Origin: CAYXVU01 sp964468725
Lineage (GTDB): Bacteria > Acidobacteriota > Blastocatellia > UBA7656
Length of the DNA: 29,371 nt
NCBI GenBank assembly: GCA_964468725.1
Contig: CAYXVU010000056.1
Coordinates: forward strand, 1-29,371
Direction of reading: 5' to 3'
Part shown: positions 24,589-29,371 of the stretch, piece by piece
How positions within the stretch are numbered: the stretch's first letter is position 1
How the letters are laid out: the number at the start of each line of letters is the position of its first letter
The notes under the pieces: model-generated
What the model was told of the DNA's origin: nothing
Databases searched by the model: none
Seen by the model: only the letters and a program-made list of their open reading frames with translations
Made by a program: the position numbers and the translations under genes

Positions 24589-25638
24589 ATGATGAGAAAA
24601 CAAAAGAGCGCGAAGTATTTAACCAATCCTACCCGACCCGTGCAGATAGACCGTGATCGTTCAATCACCGGCATTCTATCGAAGATGGAAGGTGCAGGCT
24701 TTCAAGCCCGCGCTTTGGCCGACGCCCATAATCTCTGGTTGGAGATGTTGGCGGAGAGTTCGACCATCTTCCTCGGTCTGTCGGGCGCGTTGGTCGCTTC
24801 CGGCATGCGCCGCTTGATCTCCTATCTGATCAAAAACCATTTCGTCGATGTCGTCGTGGCCAGCGGGCGCAACCTCTTTCACGATCTGCACGAAACGCTG
24901 GGACGCTATCACTATCAGGCGGGCACTAACGCCAGCGACGTCGAGTTGCAAGACGCGCAGGTCGGGCGCATTCACGATGTATGGGCAAGCGAACATGAAT
25001 ATCGGGAAGCCGACGAGTGGGTCGGCAACTTCGCCAACACCATGGATCATTCGCGCCCCTATTCGACGCGCGAGTTTTTACACCTACTCGGACGCGAGCT
25101 TGCCGAAATCGCCACCGAAGACGGCATTCTGACCTCCGCCTACAAAGCCAAAGTGCCGGTCTTCTGTCCGAGCGTCGCTGATTCCGCCATCACCGTCGGC
25201 ATCGCATCATCGCGCATCAATCGAAAAAATCCGTTTCAACTCGATGTCATTCAGGACATGGTCGAAGCCTCCTACATCGTCTCGCGTTCGGTTTCGACCA
25301 GTTTGGTAATGTTTGGCGGCGGCTCGCCCAATAACTTCTTACAGCAGATCGAAGTCACCGCTTCGATGCTCAAACAATCGGCGCGCGGCCACAAATACGC
25401 CTTGCAGATCGGCTTGGACTTGCCCGAAGCGAGCGCCACTGCCGGGCGCAGCTTCACAGAATCGCAGACCTGGGGGCGGGTGGCCAAAGATGCGAAGACG
25501 ATTTCGGTACTCTGCGATCCGACGATTGCCATGCCGATGCTGGTGACGGCGCTCTCGCAAACCGGCGCGCGACCGCTCAAGCAACGTCGGCGACCCAACT
25601 TCACGTTCGGACGCGATCTGACCTTGAACTTCATTTAA
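24589..25638 (+). CDS. Deoxyhypusine synthase-like protein lacking the catalytic lysine
   Basis: This is a 349-residue member of the bacterial deoxyhypusine-synthase-like family. True DHS moves the aminobutyl group of spermidine to eIF5A; related enzymes make homospermidine. Bacteria lack eIF5A, so a free amine is the expected acceptor. Family segments are FLGLSGALVASGMRRLISYL (DHS FLG-x-SN/SG helix), DVVVASGRNLFHDL (nucleotide-binding strand) and GGGSPNNF at 243-250. TWGRVAKDAKT at 294-304 aligns with the human SWGKIRVDAQP segment whose Lys329 forms the imine intermediate; that position is Arg297 here. The start is uncertain: ATG 24589, ATG 24592 or GTG 24586 follow GAGG at 24572-24575. The gene lies 64 bp after speA on the same strand. 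Assignment to the family is firm; the reaction is unknown. Confidence 0.85.
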   Translation: MMRKQKSAKYLTNPTRPVQIDRDRSITGILSKMEGAGFQARALADAHNLWLEMLAESSTIFLGLSGALVASGMRRLISYLIKNHFVDVVVASGRNLFHDLHETLGRYHYQAGTNASDVELQDAQVGRIHDVWASEHEYREADEWVGNFANTMDHSRPYSTREFLHLLGRELAEIATEDGILTSAYKAKVPVFCPSVADSAITVGIASSRINRKNPFQLDVIQDMVEASYIVSRSVSTSLVMFGGGSPNNFLQQIEVTASMLKQSARGHKYALQIGLDLPEASATAGRSFTESQTWGRVAKDAKTISVLCDPTIAMPMLVTALSQTGARPLKQRRRPNFTFGRDLTLNFI

Positions 25639-25787
25639 GTCAGCTTCTGATTGAGCCTGACATTCGGTAAGGAGATCGGGCGCGGATGTCCGCAGAGGAG
25701 ATGGACGAGCAGGGAGGCGATCAGCGAATCCGTGACTATCCATTACTTCTGGGTTCATCCGCGCCCGCTTCTCTTTGAAAGCTGACT
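25638..25787. other. Nested inverted repeats in a 306-bp gene-free gap; candidate structured RNA
   Basis: An outer pair, AGTCAGCTT (25638-25646) with AAGCTGACT (25779-25787), encloses a perfect 12-bp inner pair, CGGGCGCGGATG (25677-25688) with CATCCGCGCCCG (25756-25767). Both can form in one fold of about 150 bases with an internal loop, somewhat like a long irregular hairpin. The outer repeat starts on the last base of the DHS-like stop codon. No T-run follows. It could be a small RNA, a long 3' structure of the speA operon or a leader for the SYLF gene. The rest of 25788-25944 holds only the promoter candidate listed next. Confidence 0.45.
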
Positions 25788-25885
25788 GTCGCGCGGCATC
25801 TCCTTCTTCGTCTTCCTCGCAGCAATCAATGGCAAGCAGCAGGGCGATTGGCTATGATGAAGCCTGCATCGCACAGGGCAGGATG

Positions 25886-25914
25886 TTGAGCAGTTGCCAG
25901 CGTAGCCATAAAAA
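25886..25914 (+). promoter_or_regulatory. Candidate promoter for the SYLF gene
   Basis: TTGAGC (25886-25891), a 17-bp spacer and TAAAAA (25909-25914) lie about 30 bases before the start codon. The match is moderate. Confidence 0.35.
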
Positions 25915-25944
25915 ATTCTCGCGCAACAAACGGAGGTGCAACCC

Positions 25945-26640
25945 ATGAGACGAGTCATGATTTCTTTTCTGTTATTCGTATTCGCTTGGTCTGCGGTCGT
26001 GACCGTAGCCAAAGATGAACGTTCAGATGATGTTGAACGATTGAAACGCGCCGGGGCGGTCTTTCAGGAGATTATGAAGACGCCCGATAAGGCCATTCCC
26101 GAAGACCTGCTCGACAAAGCCGAATGCATCGCCATCGTACCCGGATTGAAAAAAGGCGGATTGGGGCTCGGCGGGCGCTATGGCAAAGGCGTGGTGATGT
26201 GTCGCAGGCCGAATCGGAACTGGAGCGCCCCTTCTTTCATCGTTGCCGAAGGCGGCAGCGTCGGTTTGCAAATCGGCTTTCAACAGATTGATCTGGTGAT
26301 GCTGATTATGAACCGCGAAGGGTTGGAAAAGCTGTTAGAAGACAAATTCACTCTCGGCGCAGACGCGTCGGCAGCCGCAGGCCCTGTCGGTCGCCGCACC
26401 TCTGCGGAAACCAATGTTCGGATGGACGCGCAGATTCTCACCTACTCGCGCGCCAAAGGGCTCTTTGCTGGCGTGTCGCTTGAAGGCACGGTCGTCAAAA
26501 CCGATAAAGACGATAACCAGGATTTCTATCGCAAAGAGATACCCGCCAAAACCATTCTCTTCACCGATCAGGTTCCTATGCCTGCGGAAGCCAAACCCTT
26601 AGCGGCAGCCTTGTCTTGGCGCTCGCCAAAGAAACGCTGA
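25945..26640 (+). CDS. Exported SYLF (Ysc84-like) lipid-binding domain protein
   Basis: This is a 231-residue protein. A signal peptide (about 1-22) is followed by a helical start VERLKRAGAVFQEIMKTPDKAIP and the SYLF domain (about 45-215). Typical segments are LLDKAECIAIVPGLKKGGLG, RYGKGVVMCR, WSAPSFIVAEGGSVGLQIG and the later AKGLFAGVSLEGTVVKTDK. In eukaryotes SYLF domains bind phosphoinositides and actin. Bacterial versions are periplasmic or secreted and their role is unknown. GGAGG at 25932-25936 fixes the start. The gene is a single unit, with its own promoter candidate and a clear terminator. Confidence 0.9.
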   Translation: MRRVMISFLLFVFAWSAVVTVAKDERSDDVERLKRAGAVFQEIMKTPDKAIPEDLLDKAECIAIVPGLKKGGLGLGGRYGKGVVMCRRPNRNWSAPSFIVAEGGSVGLQIGFQQIDLVMLIMNREGLEKLLEDKFTLGADASAAAGPVGRRTSAETNVRMDAQILTYSRAKGLFAGVSLEGTVVKTDKDDNQDFYRKEIPAKTILFTDQVPMPAEAKPLAAALSWRSPKKR

Positions 26641-26658
26641 CAAAGAACGAGAAAAAAG

Positions 26659-26692
26659 AGAAAGCCATGAGGCGGTTGCTTCATGGCTTTCT
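26659..26692. terminator. Bidirectional terminator between the SYLF and bicupin genes
   Basis: AGAAAGCCATGA (26659-26670) pairs over 12 bp with TCATGGCTTTCT (26681-26692), with three more pairs possible in the apex. It is followed by TCTTTTCC on the plus strand, and A-rich sequence on the other side gives a T-run for the minus strand. Confidence 0.85.
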
Positions 26693-26715
26693 TCTTTTCC
26701 TTTCACCCTCATCGC

Positions 26716-27462
26716 TCAACTCTCGTAAGCCTCGCCGGGGCTGCCCGATGGATAAAAGGCGCCGAGCAAGATGACATCGGTCGCACCAGTATTTTCCAAC
26801 GTGTGGCGCACGCCGCGCGGTAAATAGATGCTCGATCCGGCGCAAAACGCGGCGCTGCCCGTTTCGGTGTGCACCTCTCCTTCGCCCGCTAAGATATAGA
26901 TGGCTTCCTCGTAGGTATGATGGTGCATGGGCGCGCGACCCGGCGGAATGACGCCGACAAACTGCGTGATGCGCTGGCAACCGACCTCTTTGTTGACCAG
27001 ATATTTGAAGGTGCGGTCGCTGACGGGTATCGCTTTCTGATTGCGTTCGTCAACTGTGCGCGCAGGTTTGTCGGCTTTCGCCGCAGGCAACGCCGCAACG
27101 CCGACCTCGGCGTGAGCGTCTTCGGGGCAGCAGACGCTTACGATCTCCAGATCATCGGCATCGGTGTTTTCGATTTGATAAACACTCGATGGCGGAATGT
27201 AGACGCCCGTGCCCACAGAGAGTTCATAGGTATGCCCGTCAATCGTGCAGCGGCCTGCGCCGCGCGTAACGTAGAGCGTCTCTTCGCTGGTCGGATTGCG
27301 CCGCGTCGGGGCAATCCCTTTGGCATAAGAGCTGATGCTTTGCGCGATGTCGCGCGCTCCCAAGGCATTGGATACGGTCACGCGAAAGCGCCGCGTGCCT
27401 TCGCATTGATCGGCTTCGGCGGCATCCATGACGGCAGCGCCGCTGGAGAGCAGAGTTCGCAT
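26716..27462 (-). CDS. Bicupin protein with one metal-binding cupin
   Basis: This 248-residue protein has two cupin folds and no signal peptide. The first (about 40-115) has TSEETLYVTRGAGRCTIDG and YIPPSSVYQIEN but none of the usual metal-binding histidines. The second (about 165-238) has H180-H-H182, E186 and H220 in PMHHHTYEEAIYILAGEGEV and YLPRGVRHTLEN, a complete metal site. One-active, one-degenerate layouts are known in (S)-ureidoglycine aminohydrolase and several dioxygenases or isomerases, but no ureide or other pathway gene is nearby, so no reaction is assigned. AGGGAG just upstream supports ATG 27462 over the frame start at 27504. It is divergent from the YihY gene. Confidence 0.85.
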   Translation of the reverse strand: MRTLLSSGAAVMDAAEADQCEGTRRFRVTVSNALGARDIAQSISSYAKGIAPTRRNPTSEETLYVTRGAGRCTIDGHTYELSVGTGVYIPPSSVYQIENTDADDLEIVSVCCPEDAHAEVGVAALPAAKADKPARTVDERNQKAIPVSDRTFKYLVNKEVGCQRITQFVGVIPPGRAPMHHHTYEEAIYILAGEGEVHTETGSAAFCAGSSIYLPRGVRHTLENTGATDVILLGAFYPSGSPGEAYES

Positions 27463-27507
27463 AGTGACTCCCTTTTGCTGAGATTCATTGGCTGACAGCC
27501 GCACGAG

Positions 27508-27516
27508 ATTCTACCA
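27508..27516 (-). promoter_or_regulatory. Extended -10 candidate for the bicupin gene
   Basis: On the minus strand, TGGTAGAAT fits an extended -10 (TGnTAnAAT) about 46 bases before the bicupin start. There is no convincing -35. Confidence 0.3.
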
Positions 27517-27576
27517 CCGCAGGCGGTCACGGCGCTTGTTCAGAAGCGAGCCAAGAGACAGATTTCGCCGCCGACT

Positions 27577-27606
27577 TTCGCCAATTCGCGGCGAACGCGA
27601 TATGAT
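27577..27606 (+). promoter_or_regulatory. Promoter candidate with overlapping inverted repeat before the YihY gene
   Basis: A good -10, TATGAT (27601-27606), lies 18 bp after TTCGCC (27577-27582), which is a weak -35. TTCGCC itself pairs with GGCGAA (27590-27595) across 7 bases. A regulator bound to this inverted repeat would cover the core promoter. Confidence 0.35.
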
Positions 27607-27649
27607 AGGCGCTGCGCGAAACCTATTTGCTGGCTGAGGGAAACATTGG

Positions 27650-28558
27650 ATGATGACCAAAGCGATGACCAAAGCGCCCAATTGGAAGATTCTCTCGCGC
27701 AGCCTCGTTGCCTTTATGGACAATGACTTGACGGCTTCTTCAGCCGCGGTGTCGTATTTTTCAATGTTGGCGTTGTTTCCGACTCTGATTCTGTTGCTGG
27801 CTTTCGGCAATCGCTTGGTCGGGCCGGAAGCAGTCGAAACCTATCTCATTGGACAGGTGCTGCAATTCTTACCGGGCACACACGCCTTCGTTCGCAAAAA
27901 CCTCGAATACATGACCGAAGTATCGCCGAGTCTGATCCTCAGTTGCTTTTTCGTATTGGTGTGGGCGGGGTCATGGTTGGTGACGGTGATTGAAAAGGCG
28001 CTCAATCGCATCTGGTGTACCGACCCGCGTCCGTTTCTGCGCGGGCGCGCGGTCAACTTCGCACTGATGGGCATCGTCTTTGTCTTGCTGGCATTGTCGG
28101 CTGTCGTGGCCGCGATTATTGCCGCTGTGCGTTCGGCGGCCGATACCATACCGCTCAATGTAGGGCCGGAACTGGCGGCGCTTTCCGGTTTCGCCTGGCA
28201 GATCATCTTCTTTGTCGTCAGCGTGATGCTGACGATCATCTTGTTTACGATTCTCTATTACTGGCTGCCGAACACCGATGTCACGGTGCGCGAAGCGCTA
28301 ACCGGCGCGGCGATCACCGGCATCTTATGGGAAGCGGCGAAATTCGGCTTCGCCTATTTGATTCCTTACTTTCACTACGACTTGCTGTACGGCTCCATCG
28401 GCGCAGGCGTAGCTTTATTGTCGTGGGTCTATATTTCGAGCGTGATTATGCTATTCGGGGCGCAGTTCACAGCATTGCTGCACCGCGAACACCTATTCAA
28501 CGCGCTCGATAAATCGCTCAAACCCGCCATCAAGGCGTTTAGGGAAACCGGCGGGTAA
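27650..28558 (+). CDS. YihY/BrkB-family inner-membrane protein
   Basis: This is a 302-residue polytopic membrane protein with about six helices, of the YihY/virulence factor BrkB family (once misnamed RNase BN). Recognisable parts are NDLTASSAAVSYFSMLALFP at the first helix and the cytosolic/periplasmic KALNRIWCTDPRPFLRGRA segment. The conserved LYYWLPNTDVTVREALTGA loop and the end motif YGSIGAGVALLSWVYISSVIMLFGAQF complete it. Members are suggested to be transporters; the substrate is unknown. GAGGG nine bases upstream supports ATG 27650. The gene is divergent from the bicupin. Confidence 0.92.
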   Translation: MMTKAMTKAPNWKILSRSLVAFMDNDLTASSAAVSYFSMLALFPTLILLLAFGNRLVGPEAVETYLIGQVLQFLPGTHAFVRKNLEYMTEVSPSLILSCFFVLVWAGSWLVTVIEKALNRIWCTDPRPFLRGRAVNFALMGIVFVLLALSAVVAAIIAAVRSAADTIPLNVGPELAALSGFAWQIIFFVVSVMLTIILFTILYYWLPNTDVTVREALTGAAITGILWEAAKFGFAYLIPYFHYDLLYGSIGAGVALLSWVYISSVIMLFGAQFTALLHREHLFNALDKSLKPAIKAFRETGG

Positions 28559-28614
28559 CCATTCAAATCCTTCAAGATAATCTGATAACACTAAAGATCG
28601 CTGATATGAAAATC

Positions 28615-29085
28615 TTACGCTCGGCATTGATGCTCTATAAACTCCACAACTTCTACTGCTTTATCAAAGTAGTCCCTTATCTGTGCAATCGTTATCCCTG
28701 AATATTTCCCATGTGCAATTTCATGTCTATTCTTCATGATTGAATTTATGGCTTCGCGGCGACCATCTTGATTGACATAGGCCTCCAAAGCTACCCCCCA
28801 ATCCTGCCTAAACGAGCGAGCGACCTCAATGAATCGAGTGGCATTCGGATTTTGGATCCTAGAAAGGACAGAGGTAGCGTAGTCGGCAACTGGTTTGCTT
28901 GCCGCCACACGAACGAAATCTCCGTAAACCTCCTCAATTGCGTTTTCAAGGAAGCCTGCACTCAAAATACACAAATACTTTGCCCAGTGCGAGCGCATCT
29001 CAAAATCGCTTCCGCAAGCCGCATTGGTTTTATGAAAAAGCTCACGAAGTCTCTGAACATCACTTGTTAGCTTTTGGTTGCGCAT
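28615..29085 (-). CDS. HEPN-domain protein (putative RNase toxin/defence component)
   Basis: This is a 156-residue all-helical protein. Near its C-terminus it has the HEPN ribonuclease signature R120-x4-H125 in NRHEIAHG, preceded by an Asn and followed by a helix rich in Phe/Val/Glu. An N-terminal helix with KYLCILSAGFLENAIEEVY is typical of the RiboL-PSP or MAE_28990-type HEPN proteins. These families occur in toxin-antitoxin, abortive-infection and other defence loci, where the dimer cuts RNA. Its ATG directly follows the stop codon of the upstream gene (TAG-ATG, no gap), a sign of translational coupling. Base composition here is visibly more AT-rich than in the rest of the window, and codon use differs, pointing to horizontal acquisition. 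Confidence 0.75.
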   Translation of the reverse strand: MRNQKLTSDVQRLRELFHKTNAACGSDFEMRSHWAKYLCILSAGFLENAIEEVYGDFVRVAASKPVADYATSVLSRIQNPNATRFIEVARSFRQDWGVALEAYVNQDGRREAINSIMKNRHEIAHGKYSGITIAQIRDYFDKAVEVVEFIEHQCRA

Positions 29086-29371
29086 CTATAGAGCAGCAAA
29101 TGCACTGATCGATTTCGTGACTCTGGTTTCTACACTTGCTTCATTTGAGGTTGAGTAAGATATGGCGTTTCGATAGTCTCGATCTTCGAATAACCGATCA
29201 TAGGTTTCTATTAAAGCATGCCCATTATCAATGGGGCCGCTCTCTAATCGGTTGGCAATGCCTACCATAACAGAATCAAAGACCGCCGCGTTGAGGGATC
29301 TTTCCGGTCTAAATGCTTTCGTATTGAATGCCCGCCAGACAACATTGATGGTGTCCTTAAAGACATCTGAA
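29086..29371 (-). CDS. C-terminal part of a probable DUF262-family protein (cut by window edge)
   Basis: The reading frame is open to the window end, so the 5' part is missing. The 94 visible residues begin SDVFKDTINVVWRAFNTKAF, continue through RPERSLNAAVFDSVMVGIA and end SISAFAAL. The FRPERSLNAAVFDSV stretch resembles the C-terminal helical ends of DUF262 (ParB-like nuclease/GmrSD-type) proteins that are often encoded directly before a HEPN gene. That match is from memory and partly from context. The in-frame ATG at 29268 is internal and not the real start. The region is AT-rich like the following HEPN gene, and the two genes abut without a gap. Confidence 0.5.
   Translation of the reverse strand, partial: SDVFKDTINVVWRAFNTKAFRPERSLNAAVFDSVMVGIANRLESGPIDNGHALIETYDRLFEDRDYRNAISYSTSNEASVETRVTKSISAFAAL

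Noticed and set aside
23634..24674. 346-codon minus-strand open frame opposite speA and the DHS-like start
   Set aside because: It covers conserved coding sequence on the other strand, lacks domains, and crosses the speA-DHS junction. It is a shadow.
25638..25787. Miniature transposable element reading of the nested inverted repeats
   Set aside because: No target-site duplication or second copy is seen in the window and the inner repeat is not terminal; a structured RNA is the better guess.

Overview
This window looks like chromosomal DNA of an Acidobacteriota member, probably class Blastocatellia. That placement is inferred from protein content alone. The indicators are two secreted proteins with the acidobacterial-type von Willebrand A architecture, a FecR/Trp-Pro-repeat surface protein, a giant secreted protein with tandem putative-Ig (He_PIG) repeats, and fairly GC-rich codon usage. 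No rRNA, tRNA, CRISPR array or insertion sequence was seen.

Layout. Positions 107-3753: a flippase-like membrane protein (minus strand), then the magnesium transporter mgtE, a small one-helix membrane protein and a Tic20/DUF4870-like protein with a Pro-Gly-Tyr tail. A bidirectional terminator follows. Positions 3878-5842: a minus-strand pair in which a histone H1-like/TPR fusion protein is followed after 30 bp by the gluconeogenesis/cell-wall regulator yvcK. A good sigma70-type promoter precedes the pair. hemD is divergent at 6014. Positions 6929-13085: five consecutive exported proteins on the plus strand (vWA, FecR plus WxP repeats, DUF4177-like, a second vWA with a degenerate metal site, and an outer-membrane beta-barrel). 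They may form one envelope assembly. Positions 13146-17555: a CPBP intramembrane protease with a promoter abutting its start codon, then glmU-glmS, which together supply UDP-GlcNAc precursors. A strong bidirectional terminator separates glmS from the 1547-residue secreted metzincin-like/He_PIG protein on the minus strand (17634-22277).

Positions 22278-22625 hold divergent promoters for that giant gene and for speA. speA is followed by a deoxyhypusine-synthase-like gene in an apparent polyamine operon; this homologue lacks the expected catalytic lysine. A 306-bp gap (25639-25944) contains nested inverted repeats that could fold as one RNA. Next come a SYLF/Ysc84 protein, a bicupin (minus strand) and a YihY/BrkB membrane protein.

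The right edge (about 28560-29371) is visibly more AT-rich. It carries a minus-strand, directly abutting pair: a HEPN-domain protein and the C-terminus of a probable DUF262-family protein. This looks like the edge of a horizontally acquired defence or toxin module. The least conventional items are the H1-TPR/YvcK pair, the lysine-less DHS homologue beside speA, the five-gene exported cluster and the edge HEPN module.
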